From: an uncultured bacterium
GTDB taxonomy: Bacteria > Bacillota > Clostridia > Oscillospirales > Oscillospiraceae
Direction of reading: 5' to 3'
Assembly: GCA_947383145.1 (NCBI GenBank)
Contig: CANDCH010000016.1
Location: 1-48,809, forward strand
DNA length: 48,809 nt
Shown here piece by piece: positions 40,937 to 48,460 of the stretch. Below the pieces are notes generated by a model, which ran no database searches, was not told the origin of the DNA, and saw only the letters and a program-made list of their open reading frames with translations. Made by a program: the position numbers and the translations under genes. Position 1 is the stretch's first letter, and each line of letters opens with the position of its first letter.

Positions 40937-41938
40937 TCATTTCACCGGCATATATTTGTCAAGATATTCCTCGACGGTTTCCATCCACTGCCTGTAGAGC
41001 GCATGGTCATTCTGTAATCCGTGGCCGGAGTGCGGTAGTTCAAAATACCTGTAATCCACACCGTTTTCTTCCAGCGCCGCCTTCAGTCGAAGGGATGCCT
41101 TGAAAGGCTGCACCCGGTCGTAAGTCCCATAGGCGACGACGGTGGGCGGGGCGTCGGTTGTAATCCACCCGGCGGCGGAGATGGGCTTCATTTTCTCCAG
41201 ATAGGAGCCGTCCTTGATCTCCTCCACCGAGAGCATCTCGCCCAGCATGGCGCTGAAAATGCCCGCCGCGCCCTGATAGCTCTCCTCTGTCTCCCGGTCA
41301 AAGCCGTAGTTGTCCCAATCCTCCCGGTGGAAGCAGGACGGCCCCACCGCGCCGAAGGTCATTTTCACGGGAACAGGCGACTGACCGGCATCCCGGTAGG
41401 CGTAGATCATGGCCAGGGCGTGACCCGCCGAGCCGCCGGAGATGGCCATGCTGTCGATATGGTAGCCCTCCTTTTCCGCCGCCTCAATTACCTTGGGGAT
41501 GGCGTCCCTGATTTCCTCCGATTGGGTCAGCACGCTTGCGCCGTTGGTAGCGCCGCCCTCCAGCTCCGCGAACAGGGTGTAGTTGATCCCCGCCGCCACA
41601 TAGCCCTTTTTGCACAGCCAGGAGAGCATCTTCACATCCCCGCTCTTGTCCCCGGCGGTGAAGCCACCGGCGTGGAGGTAGACCACCAGGCCGTAGCTCC
41701 CCTTGCCGCCGTCCTTGGGCAGGTAGAGGTCGAATTTGTTGGCCTCCCCGTCCCCGTAGGGCAGGTCGATCAGGCGCGTCCCCAACTCGTCGCTCCACGC
41801 CAAGCTGTATTCCTTCGCCCACCCGGGCTGGATTGCAAATTTAGAAGCAACCCCAGCCCCAAAGGCCAGCAAAAATACCAGGACGCCCATCCAGATTGGC
41901 ACAGCCTTCACCCTCTTTTCCTTCACAGCTTTGCTCAT
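40937..41938 (-). CDS. Membrane-anchored alpha/beta hydrolase, esterase/lipase-like (BD-FAE type)
   Basis: A 333-residue protein with an N-terminal membrane helix (about 12-32). The domain shows the HAGGF oxyanion loop, the GGSAGHALA nucleophile elbow and a late HSGHGLQND catalytic His. These fit the carboxylesterase/lipase group that includes feruloyl-esterase-like proteins. The ATG at 41938 overlaps the stop of the 44-residue peptide upstream (ATGA), so translation is coupled. Different from the second hydrolase by sequence, so not a recent duplication. Confidence 0.85.
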   Translation of the reverse strand: MSKAVKEKRVKAVPIWMGVLVFLLAFGAGVASKFAIQPGWAKEYSLAWSDELGTRLIDLPYGDGEANKFDLYLPKDGGKGSYGLVVYLHAGGFTAGDKSGDVKMLSWLCKKGYVAAGINYTLFAELEGGATNGASVLTQSEEIRDAIPKVIEAAEKEGYHIDSMAISGGSAGHALAMIYAYRDAGQSPVPVKMTFGAVGPSCFHREDWDNYGFDRETEESYQGAAGIFSAMLGEMLSVEEIKDGSYLEKMKPISAAGWITTDAPPTVVAYGTYDRVQPFKASLRLKAALEENGVDYRYFELPHSGHGLQNDHALYRQWMETVEEYLDKYMPVK

Positions 41939-42069
41939 AAGAAATCCCCCCCAAACAGCGTCCCGCCGAGCAGCAGGTTCATAAAAGCCCGCACCGCCAG
42001 CCGCCCCAGAACAAAGGCCACGACAGCGATGACAAGCAGTATCAACAGCCGTTTTTGCGTCAATGTCAT
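41935..42069 (-). CDS. 44-residue single-helix membrane peptide
   Basis: An ATG at 42069 behind AAGGAGGGATTTTCAC opens a 44-codon frame. The product begins MTLTQKRLLILLVIAVVAFV, one membrane helix, then a basic GRLAVR stretch and a weakly hydrophobic tail. Its TGA overlaps the hydrolase ATG. I do not recognise it. As first gene of the operon it may be a small partner of the anchored hydrolases or a coupling leader. Confidence 0.7.
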   Translation of the reverse strand: MTLTQKRLLILLVIAVVAFVLGRLAVRAFMNLLLGGTLFGGDFL

Positions 42070-42083
42070 GTGAAAATCCCTCC

Positions 42084-42112
42084 TTGACAGACTTGTTGTT
42101 GTATGCTATGAT
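42084..42112 (+). promoter_or_regulatory. Promoter of the second TetR gene
   Basis: TTGACA, 17 bp, TATGAT. Confidence 0.85.
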
Positions 42113-42114
42113 TT

Positions 42115-42146
42115 GTAACAATCGTAACAGCAAGATAAGTGTAACA
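42115..42146. promoter_or_regulatory. Candidate TetR operator: three GTAACA repeats
   Basis: GTAACA occurs at 42115, 42124 and 42141, between two face-to-face promoters. A repressor here would block both. Confidence 0.55.
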
Positions 42147-42166
42147 GCGGAAAATAACCTTGTCAA
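42138..42166 (-). promoter_or_regulatory. Promoter of the peptide-hydrolase operon
   Basis: TTGACA, 17 bp, TACACT on the minus strand. It faces the TetR promoter, and both leaders are about 62 nt. Confidence 0.8.
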
Positions 42167-42180
42167 TGGGGGCAGAAAAA

Positions 42181-42705
42181 ATGGAACAAAAGCCGAAAAA
42201 TGTTTCACCGTTCAGCAACGAGAGCCGCAACGCCTATGTGGTGGAGCATCTTACCAGCTCTATGCTGGAGCTGCTGAAAGAAAAGCCGGTCAGTGAAATC
42301 TCTATCAGTGAATTGTGCGGCATGGCCGGAGTGGGGCGGACATCCTTTTACCGCAATTACGGAGAAAAGGAAGATATTATCAAAGCATACGTTGAGCATT
42401 TATTTCAAGATTGGGTGGACAAATTTAAAGAAACTCCTGGCCTCCCGGTGAAAGAAGTGGTGCGAATTGTGTTTTCCCATTTTGAGGCAAACCGGGAGTT
42501 TTACACCCTGCTAAACGAGAGAGGATTGGTTTATCTTCTCAAAGACGTCATTTTAAATTTGTGCGGCTTTAACCCAGAGCAGGAAATGCCCGCCGCATAT
42601 TCCTCCGCCTATGTTGCGTTCTTTTTGTATGGTTGGATCGAGGTTTGGTTCCGGCGGGGAATGAAAGACACAACGGAGGAATTGATAGCCTATCTTCCGC
42701 AATAA
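42181..42705 (+). CDS. TetR/AcrR-family regulator of the hydrolase operon
   Basis: A 174-residue regulator with the helix-turn-helix ISISELCGMAGVGRTSFYRNYGEKEDI and a TetR_C-type ligand domain. ATG 42181 is chosen for its GGGGGC site 7 bp upstream. It shares a control region with the hydrolase operon, so it likely represses that operon and itself. It is in the less GC-rich island and may have arrived with it. Confidence 0.85.
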   Translation: MEQKPKNVSPFSNESRNAYVVEHLTSSMLELLKEKPVSEISISELCGMAGVGRTSFYRNYGEKEDIIKAYVEHLFQDWVDKFKETPGLPVKEVVRIVFSHFEANREFYTLLNERGLVYLLKDVILNLCGFNPEQEMPAAYSSAYVAFFLYGWIEVWFRRGMKDTTEELIAYLPQ

Positions 42706-42775
42706 AAAGTTCATTAAAAAAGCGGAATTTCTGTTTTTTCAAAGAAACTCCGTTAAAATCTATTGATAAATCAGT

Positions 42776-43135
42776 TCAGCAAAGATGATTTTCCACCTGG
42801 GCCTTGCAACAATTCATCAGCCCTGCCAAGCGCATTTGGTTATCTGCTTTAAGCCGTTCTGTAATGTCCTCTTGCGCTTCCATCTGCTTTACAAGCGGAG
42901 AAAACATATCTTACGCCTGTTGATTGATGTCAGACAAGCGGCCATCCGGCTTCCCGCTGAATAGCAAGGCGTTGTAAAGAGCTTTCCTGTGTTTTTGCAG
43001 ATACTGCCGACTGCGCTTGCCCCAGATACCAACAGGGCGCTGTTCTTCTTCGAGGAGTTCCAAACGGGGCAGGTAATAGTCCCCCACCGGCTCGTACCAA
43101 GGACCGTTACTTTCATTGAAAATGCACTTATCCAT
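42776..43135 (-). pseudogene. tnpV: tnpV pseudogene with an in-frame stop
   Basis: The frame starts at ATG 43135 behind GGAGG and reads like TnpV, a small protein carried by Tn4451-type and related elements: YEPVGDYYLPRLELLEEEQR and GIWGKRSRQYLQKHRKALYN are typical. After 74 residues a TAA (42911-42913) breaks the frame, exactly where TnpV has Glu (SDINQQA then DMFSPLVKQMEAQEDITERL). The same frame then continues for 44 residues. One point change would restore it, so the decay is recent. Positions 42706-42775 and 43136-43259 hold nothing else clear. Confidence 0.8.
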
Positions 43136-43259
43136 TATGTAAATCCTCCAAAGGCTGCATTTCCCTGCAACTCAATCACATTCGGCTGACTTACACAGCT
43201 ATTGGGTTTGGCCTCTTTATGGATAAGCTTCCAACGGAGAGAAAAATGCGAAAAAACTA

Positions 43260-43288
43260 TTGACAATCAGGGCTCACTGTGGTAACAT
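43260..43288 (+). promoter_or_regulatory. Promoter of tRNA-Leu
   Basis: TTGACA, 17 bp, TAACAT. Confidence 0.8.
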
Positions 43289-43331
43289 AAAACCCGTCGC
43301 AAGGCAAGAGTGACAAAAACAGATGCGAGAT

Positions 43332-43418
43332 GCGCGAGTGGTGGAATTGGTAGACTCGCTGGCTTCAGGTGCCAGTGCTCGCAAGGGCGTGCGGGTTCGA
43401 CTCCCGCCTCGCGCACCA
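43332..43418 (+). tRNA. tRNA-Leu (anticodon CAG), CCA encoded
   Basis: The acceptor arms GCGCGAG and CTCGCGC, the D loop with GGTAGAC, the anticodon arm CTGGC-TTCAGGT-GCCAG, a long variable arm and the T loop GGTTCGACTCC are all in place, followed by A and CCA. The long variable arm and the loop sequence define leucine, anticodon CAG. Mobile-element remnants lie on both sides, so the gene may have been an integration site. Confidence 0.96.
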
Positions 43419-43425
43419 AACCCAT

Positions 43426-43478
43426 ATAATCCGAACCTGTTTCCGATAGGGGACGGGTTCGGATTATTGGTTTTCTTT
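43426..43478 (+). terminator. Terminator after tRNA-Leu
   Basis: ATAATCCGAACC pairs with GGTTCGGATTAT, followed by TTTTCTTT. Confidence 0.88.
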
Positions 43479-43575
43479 GAGCGGTATGAGCGCACCCACT
43501 TCCGAAACGGGGTGGAACGCAAGCCCACCTCCAAGCCGAGAGGCCCACGGAAGAAGGAGCGGGCCCCATAAACGC

Positions 43576-43619
43576 AAACAGGGCGGGCGCAGCCGTTTCA
43601 CGGTGCGCCCGCCCTGTTT
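43576..43619 (-). terminator. Terminator downstream of the integrative-element fragment
   Basis: A 16-bp stem (AAACAGGGCGGGCGCA with its complement) with an inner CCGT/ACGG stem. It follows the 59-codon gene by 4 bp on the minus strand. Confidence 0.75.
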
Positions 43620-43623
43620 GTCC

Positions 43624-43803
43624 TTACCCTCTGTTGTCCTCCTGCCCATCGACTTCCCGCCGCTGTTTCCATTCGGCAAACTCCCGCTGGCCCTCCTCGC
43701 TCTCGTAGAAAGCGAGGATATCCGGCATGAGACAGCGGACGGTGGCCTCAATTTTGTGCTGGGGAATGCCGGTATGATTGATTGGCTTTTTCCGTCTGCT
43801 CAA
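43624..43803 (-). CDS. 59-residue protein typical of clostridial integrative elements (TTG start)
   Basis: A TTG start at 43803, 6 bp after GGAGG, gives a 59-residue protein: N terminus with SRRKKP, then HTGIPQHKIEATVRCL, then FYESEEGQREFAEWK and an acidic end. Similar small proteins with a HTGIPQ...SEEGQREF pattern are familiar to me from integrative conjugative elements, but have no assigned role. The start overlaps the stop of the gene before it (TTGA), as in a coupled operon, and a terminator follows directly. Confidence 0.55.
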   Translation of the reverse strand: MSRRKKPINHTGIPQHKIEATVRCLMPDILAFYESEEGQREFAEWKQRREVDGQEDNRG

Positions 43804-43994
43804 GTGCTGCCTCCATTTCTTCCATATTCAATTTTCAAGGTGCAAGTGGGTTTATAATTCCCGTTTTTGTCGGTAGCGGCAAGCTGTATATTGGGAACAG
43901 GGGCCTTGTCTTTCACAAGCAGCACCGTTACCGTCGTTTGGCCTGCGTAGTCCAGGGCGCTGACAAAAAAGCGGTCCTTGACAAACCGTCTCAT
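43800..43994 (-). CDS. 64-residue fragment, probable 3' end of an integrative-element gene
   Basis: The frame from ATG 43994 codes for 64 residues including LVKDKAPVPNIQLAATDKNG and CTLKIEYG. It looks like the end of a longer protein of an integrative element. There is no good ribosome site before the ATG, and its N-terminal codons coincide with the T-box promoter -35 box, so the upstream part was probably lost at a junction near 43990. It ends with a TTGA overlap into the 59-residue gene. Confidence 0.45.
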   Translation of the reverse strand: MRRFVKDRFFVSALDYAGQTTVTVLLVKDKAPVPNIQLAATDKNGNYKPTCTLKIEYGRNGGST

Positions 43995-44006
43995 TTCGCC
44001 TATACT
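43978..44006 (+). promoter_or_regulatory. Promoter of the T-box / valS transcript
   Basis: TTGACA, 17 bp, TATACT. The -35 box overlaps the truncated minus-strand gene. Confidence 0.85.
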
Positions 44007-44009
44007 ATT

Positions 44010-44286
44010 TGCCAGTACAGGCAGGGAAGGGAAGCAGTACCCCTCTCCCTCCGCTTCAGAGAGCGGCCGGTGGGTGGAAGGCCGCGCGGAGGCAGGGCGA
44101 AGTGGTCCCGGAGCCGCGGCGCTGAACACAGGGGAGCCTCCGATTCGACCGGCGGGAGCGGAGATTTCTCAAGTAAGCGACGCCGTCCGCCCGCGTTAAG
44201 GGCTTCGAGCGCCCCGTCAAGGGGAATTCGGGTGGTAACACGGACAATGCGTTCGCCCCGGGCCATGTGGCTTGGGGCGTTTTTTG
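44010..44286 (+). promoter_or_regulatory. T-box riboswitch, predicted valine-specific
   Basis: The leader has the T-box parts in order. Stem I begins with AGTAC and carries the distal GAGAGCGGCCGGTGGGTGGA segment. The specifier region GAAGTGGTCC offers GTG (44102) or GTC (44105), both valine codons. The T-box sequence GGGTGGTAACACGG (44230-44243) has the UGGU bulge that would pair with an ACCA tRNA end. The terminator stem CGCCCC/GGGGCG with six T lies at 44254-44285. Uncharged tRNA-Val would open the terminator and turn on the YcxB-like gene and valS. Confidence 0.9.
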
Positions 44287-44303
44287 TTGGGAGGAGGTCG
44301 ACC

Positions 44304-44870
44304 ATGTTCAAGGTCAAAATCACTTATGACAAAACCGATTTGATGGCGCTGTTCCGTGTCTCCCGCTGGCCCCGTGGCCGAGGGAGGTGGCATTCAATTT
44401 TTCAAAAACTTGGGCTGACTGTGGGAGCCCTTTTGACCGCGCTCGCCATCGCTGCCGGGCTCAGGGCCTGCACATACGAAATATCCTCCGTTTTTTCCGG
44501 CGGGAGCTATGCGCTGAATGCCTTCGATGGCTTTAGCATTATTATTACCGCCGCCATGGGGCTTTCGCTGATATTTCCAAACAGCGATTGGTTCTGGAGA
44601 TGGGCTGTCTGGAAAAACTACAAGGAAAAGGGAACCGAGTTAGAGTTCTGCTTTTCGGAGGACGGCTTTACCGTCACCGTGCTCACGTGCCGCAGTGATT
44701 TTTCCTATGACGGCATTGCGAAGCTATACGAGGACAGGAATTCCTACGTGCTTATTTTACCTGGCGGAACTGGCTATGTGCTGCGAAAAAGCTCATTTGT
44801 TGATGGAGATCCAGCTATTTTCGGCCCCTGGCTGTCAGAAAAAACAGGAAAACAAATCATTCAAGCCTAA
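44304..44870 (+). CDS. YcxB-like membrane protein under T-box control
   Basis: A 188-residue protein with two membrane helices (about 35-57 and 68-88) and a C-terminal YcxB-like domain, seen as LEFCFSEDGFTV, then FSYDGIAKLYEDRNSYVLIL and a final SSFVDGDPAIFGPWL. The family has no known function. The start follows GGGAGGAGG. It lies between the T-box terminator and valS, with no promoter or terminator before valS (30 bp gap), so its expression should rise when valine is short. It is less GC-rich than valS, so it may be a later arrival. Confidence 0.8.
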   Translation: MFKVKITYDKTDLMALFRVSRWPRGRGRWHSIFQKLGLTVGALLTALAIAAGLRACTYEISSVFSGGSYALNAFDGFSIIITAAMGLSLIFPNSDWFWRWAVWKNYKEKGTELEFCFSEDGFTVTVLTCRSDFSYDGIAKLYEDRNSYVLILPGGTGYVLRKSSFVDGDPAIFGPWLSEKTGKQIIQA

Positions 44871-44900
44871 TTTGGCATCACGAAAGGATAGTGAGTAGAG

Positions 44901-47540
44901 ATGAACAGAGAACTGCCCAAGGTCTACGAGCCCCAGGAGGTGGAGGGCCGCGTTTACGCCGCCTGGGAGGAAAACGGCTGCTTCCGGGGCGTCCGGGACC
45001 CCGAAAAGAAGCCCTTCACCATCGTCATGCCCCCCCCCAACGTCACCGGCCAGCTCCACATCGGCCACGCCATGGACGACGCCATGCAGGACATGCTGAT
45101 CCGCTACAAGCGGATGCAGGGCTATGCCGCGCTGTACCTCCCCGGCACCGACCACGCGGGCATCGCCACCCAGATCAAGGTGGAGGAGGAACTGCGGGAG
45201 AAGGAGGGCCTCACCCGCCACGACCTGGGCCGGGAGAAATTCCTGGAGCGGGTGTGGGACTGGAAGCACAAGTACGGCAGCCGCATCGTGGAGCAGCAGA
45301 AAAAGCTGGGCGTGTCCTGCGACTGGGAGCGCTCCCGCTTCACCATGGACGAGGGGCTCAGCAAGGCGGTGCGCCACGTGTTCGTCTCCCTTTACGATAA
45401 GGGGCTCATCTACAAGGGCTCCCGCATCGTCAACTGGTGCCCCCACTGCGTCACCGCCCTGTCCGACGCCGAGGTGGAGTATCAGGACAAGCCGGGGCGC
45501 CTGTGGCACATCAAATACCCTATCGTGGGGGAGCCGGGGCGGTACGTCGTGGTGGCCACCACCCGGCCCGAGACCATGCTGGGGGACACCGGCGTGGCCG
45601 TCCACCCCGGCGACCAGCGGTATCAGGACCTGATCGGCAAGAAGTGCCTGCTTCCCCTGATGGACCGGGAGATTCCCATTGTGGCCGACGAGTACGTGGA
45701 CCTGGAGTTCGGCACCGGCTGCGTGAAGATGACCCCCGCCCACGATCCCAACGACTTCGAGGTGGGCCTGCGCCACAACCTGGACACCATCCGGGTGCTG
45801 GACGACCACGGCATGGTCAACGAGAACGGCGGCAAGTATCAGGGGCTGGACCGCTACGAGGCCCGGAAGGCCGTGGTGGCCGACCTGGAGGAGCTGGGCC
45901 TGCTGGAGAAAATTGAGGACCACCAGCACAACGTGGGCACCTGCTACCGCTGCCACAACGACGTGGAGCCCATCATCTCCGCCCAGTGGTTCGTGAAGAT
46001 GGAGCCCCTGGCCAAGGAGGCCCTGCGGGTGGTCAACGAAGGGGAGACCAAATTTGTCCCCGAGCGGTTCGCCAAGACCTACACCAACTGGATGGAAAAC
46101 GTCCACGACTGGTGCATCTCCCGCCAGCTGTGGTGGGGCCACCAGATCCCCGTGTGGTACTGCGCCCACTGCGGCAAAATGACCGTGGACGGGGAGGACC
46201 CCAGCGAGTGCGCCCACTGCGGTTCCAAAGACATCCAGCGGGACCCGGACGTGCTGGACACCTGGTTCTCCTCCGCCCTGTGGCCCTTCTCCACCCTGGG
46301 CTGGCCGGAGGACACCGAGGATTTCCGGTACTTTTATCCCACCGACGTGCTGGTGACGGGCTATGACATCATTTTCTTCTGGGTGGCCCGAATGATCTTC
46401 TCCGGCTGCGCCCACACCGGGAAGGCCCCCTTCCACACCGTGCTCATCCACGGTCTGGTGCGGGACGACAAGGGCCGCAAGATGTCCAAGTCCCTGGGCA
46501 ACGGCATCGACCCGCTGGAGATGGCGGAAAAGTACGGCGCGGACGCCCTGCGCTTCAACCTCATCACCGGCAACGCCCCCGGCAACGACACCCGCTTCTT
46601 CGTGGAGAAGTGCGAGGCCATGCGCAACTTCGCCAACAAGATCTGGAACGCCAGCCGGTTCGTCATGATGAACCTGACCATCCAGGCGTGCGTCCTGCCC
46701 GAGAAATTGGAGCGGGAGGACCAGTGGATTCTCTCCCGGCTGAACCGGGTGATCCGGGAGGTTACCGAGAACATGGACGCCTACGAGCTGGGGGTGGCCT
46801 CCGCCAAGGTGTACGACTTCATCTGGAGCGACTACTGCGACTGGTATATCGAGCTGACCAAGGCCCGCCTCCAGGGGGAGGACGCCGCCGCCAAGGAGCA
46901 GGCCCAGCAGGTGCTGGTGTACGTGCTCACCGAGACGCTGAAGCTCCTCCACCCCTTCATGCCCTTTATCACCGAGGAGATCTGGCAGGCCCTGCCCCAC
47001 GCCCCCGGCCTGGAGGGCGGCTTCCTGATGCTCCAGAAGTGGCCGGAGTACGCCGAAGCCCTGGACTTCCCGGAGGCGGAGGCCTCCATGGAGTCCGTCA
47101 TGGATGTGATCCGGGCCGTCCGGGCCCGCCGGGCCGAGATGAACGTGCCCCCCTCCAAAAAGGCGGCGCTGACCATCGTCACCTCCAAAGGGGATGTGTT
47201 CAGCGCGGGCCGCGGCTTCCTCACCCGGCTGGCCTGGGCCTCCTCCATCGAGGTGCGCCCGGACGAGCCCGCCGATCTCACCGGGCTGGTGGCCGACGTG
47301 ACCCACGACGCCAAGGTGTATATGCCCCTGGCGGAGCTGGTGGACATCGAGAAGGAAAAGGCCCGCCTGACCAAGGATTTGGGCAAGAAGCAGGGGGAGC
47401 TCAAGGGGCTGGAGGGCAAGCTGTCCAACCCCGGCTTCCTGAACAAGGCTCCCGCTGAGGTGGTTGCCGCCGAGAAAGAGCGGGCGGAGAAGCTGAAAAC
47501 CTTCATCGCGAAGATCGAGGAACAGCTGAAAGCGCTGTAA
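44901..47540 (+). CDS. valS: Valyl-tRNA synthetase
   Basis: An 879-residue class I synthetase, normal length for bacterial ValRS. HIGH is at 53-56 in [15 protein letters not shown], and KMSKS begins at residue 527. The editing domain has [15 protein letters not shown]. The C terminus is a coiled coil ([20 protein letters not shown] onward), the tRNA-binding arm of ValRS. It charges tRNA-Val and removes mischarged Thr. It is in one transcript with the T-box and the YcxB-like gene and ends at a terminator at 47633. Confidence 0.97.
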   Translation: MNRELPKVYEPQEVEGRVYAAWEENGCFRGVRDPEKKPFTIVMPPPNVTGQLHIGHAMDDAMQDMLIRYKRMQGYAALYLPGTDHAGIATQIKVEEELREKEGLTRHDLGREKFLERVWDWKHKYGSRIVEQQKKLGVSCDWERSRFTMDEGLSKAVRHVFVSLYDKGLIYKGSRIVNWCPHCVTALSDAEVEYQDKPGRLWHIKYPIVGEPGRYVVVATTRPETMLGDTGVAVHPGDQRYQDLIGKKCLLPLMDREIPIVADEYVDLEFGTGCVKMTPAHDPNDFEVGLRHNLDTIRVLDDHGMVNENGGKYQGLDRYEARKAVVADLEELGLLEKIEDHQHNVGTCYRCHNDVEPIISAQWFVKMEPLAKEALRVVNEGETKFVPERFAKTYTNWMENVHDWCISRQLWWGHQIPVWYCAHCGKMTVDGEDPSECAHCGSKDIQRDPDVLDTWFSSALWPFSTLGWPEDTEDFRYFYPTDVLVTGYDIIFFWVARMIFSGCAHTGKAPFHTVLIHGLVRDDKGRKMSKSLGNGIDPLEMAEKYGADALRFNLITGNAPGNDTRFFVEKCEAMRNFANKIWNASRFVMMNLTIQACVLPEKLEREDQWILSRLNRVIREVTENMDAYELGVASAKVYDFIWSDYCDWYIELTKARLQGEDAAAKEQAQQVLVYVLTETLKLLHPFMPFITEEIWQALPHAPGLEGGFLMLQKWPEYAEALDFPEAEASMESVMDVIRAVRARRAEMNVPPSKKAALTIVTSKGDVFSAGRGFLTRLAWASSIEVRPDEPADLTGLVADVTHDAKVYMPLAELVDIEKEKARLTKDLGKKQGELKGLEGKLSNPGFLNKAPAEVVAAEKERAEKLKTFIAKIEEQLKAL

Positions 47541-47632
47541 CGGGCGTGAAAGGTCCCGGACGCTGAATAATATGTAATTTTTTCCAGCTGTCATTGCCGC
47601 TTCGGCAAATTATGACCCATACAATCCGATAT

Positions 47633-47677
47633 AATGAGCGCGATACGGGAAAACGCCCGTACCGCGCTCATTTTTTT
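47633..47677 (+). terminator. Terminator after valS
   Basis: AATGAGCGCG and TACGGG pair with their complements around a short loop, followed by seven T. A TATAAT at 47630 overlaps the stem, without a matching -35 box. Confidence 0.92.
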
Positions 47678-47695
47678 GCGAAGAGGGGACAAGCC

Positions 47696-48001
47696 ATGCC
47701 CATCACCGTTACCGGCCGGGACAGCGCGCTGACCATCGCCCTGTCCGGCGAAATCGACCACCACGGGGCCAGGGAGATGATGCGCCAGCTGGAGGAGGCC
47801 ATTGACGAGCGGGCCCCCGCCCGCCTGGTGCTGGACCTGTCCGGGGTCACCTTCATGGACAGCTCGGGCATCGCGGTGCTGCTGAAGGCGCTGCGCCAGA
47901 TGGGGCACACCGGCGGCTCCCTGCGGGTGGTCAACATCCCCGCTCAGGCCCGCCGGGTGCTGGACGCCGCCGGAGTGGGGCGGCTCATTTCCTTAGACTG
48001 A
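47696..48001 (+). CDS. spoIIAA: Anti-anti-sigma factor SpoIIAA
   Basis: A 101-residue STAS-domain protein. The segment DLSGVTFMDSSGIAVLL carries the Ser (in DSSG) that SpoIIAB phosphorylates. Unphosphorylated SpoIIAA frees sigma-F in the forespore. The ATG at 47696 follows GAGGGGA. First gene of the spoIIA operon, in the usual order. Sigma-H control is expected from the family, but no clear sigma-H promoter was seen. Confidence 0.92.
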   Translation: MPITVTGRDSALTIALSGEIDHHGAREMMRQLEEAIDERAPARLVLDLSGVTFMDSSGIAVLLKALRQMGHTGGSLRVVNIPAQARRVLDAAGVGRLISLD

Positions 48002-48016
48002 GGAGGGCTACATAGG

Positions 48017-48460
48017 ATGAAAGCAATAGACCAGGTGACCATCACCTTCAGCTCCCGCTCCGCCAACGAGGGCTTTGCCCGGGCGGCGGCGGCCTGCTTC
48101 GCCGCCCAGCTGGACCCCACCCTGGACGAGGTGGCGGACATCAAAACCGCCGTGTCCGAGGCGGTGACCAACGCCATCGTCCACGCCTACCCGGACTGCC
48201 TGGGGCAGATCACCCTGCGCCTGCGGCTGTACGACGGGGGCGTGCTGGAAATTCAGGTGAAGGATGCCGGGGTGGGCATCCCCGACGTGGATCAGGCCCG
48301 GACCCCGCTGTTTACCACCGGCGGGGAGGAGCGCTCCGGCATGGGCTTCACCATCATGGAGAGCTTTATGGACGGCCTGAAGGTGCGCTCCCAGCCGGGG
48401 CGGGGCACCGCCGTCACCATGCGCAAGCGGATTGCCCGCCGGGCGGGCGCCACGAAGTGA
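48017..48460 (+). CDS. spoIIAB: Anti-sigma-F factor / serine kinase SpoIIAB
   Basis: A 147-residue GHKL-fold kinase with the N box (VSEAVTNAIVHAYPD), VKDAGVGIPD and GMGFTIMESFMD. It binds sigma-F and phosphorylates SpoIIAA. It follows spoIIAA by 15 bp behind GAGGAGGG, and its stop overlaps the sigF start (GTGA). Confidence 0.94.
   Translation: MKAIDQVTITFSSRSANEGFARAAAACFAAQLDPTLDEVADIKTAVSEAVTNAIVHAYPDCLGQITLRLRLYDGGVLEIQVKDAGVGIPDVDQARTPLFTTGGEERSGMGFTIMESFMDGLKVRSQPGRGTAVTMRKRIARRAGATK

Noticed and set aside
43479-43575. Gene between the tRNA terminator and the next terminator
   Set aside because: Open frames here have no ribosome site and no recognisable content.
44835-47594. 919-codon minus-strand frame opposite valS
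   Set aside because: Shadow of a fully supported synthetase gene.
47607-47635. Sigma-A promoter for spoIIAA at the TATAAT near 47630
   Set aside because: No acceptable -35 box at 16-18 bp, and the hexamer is part of the valS terminator stem.
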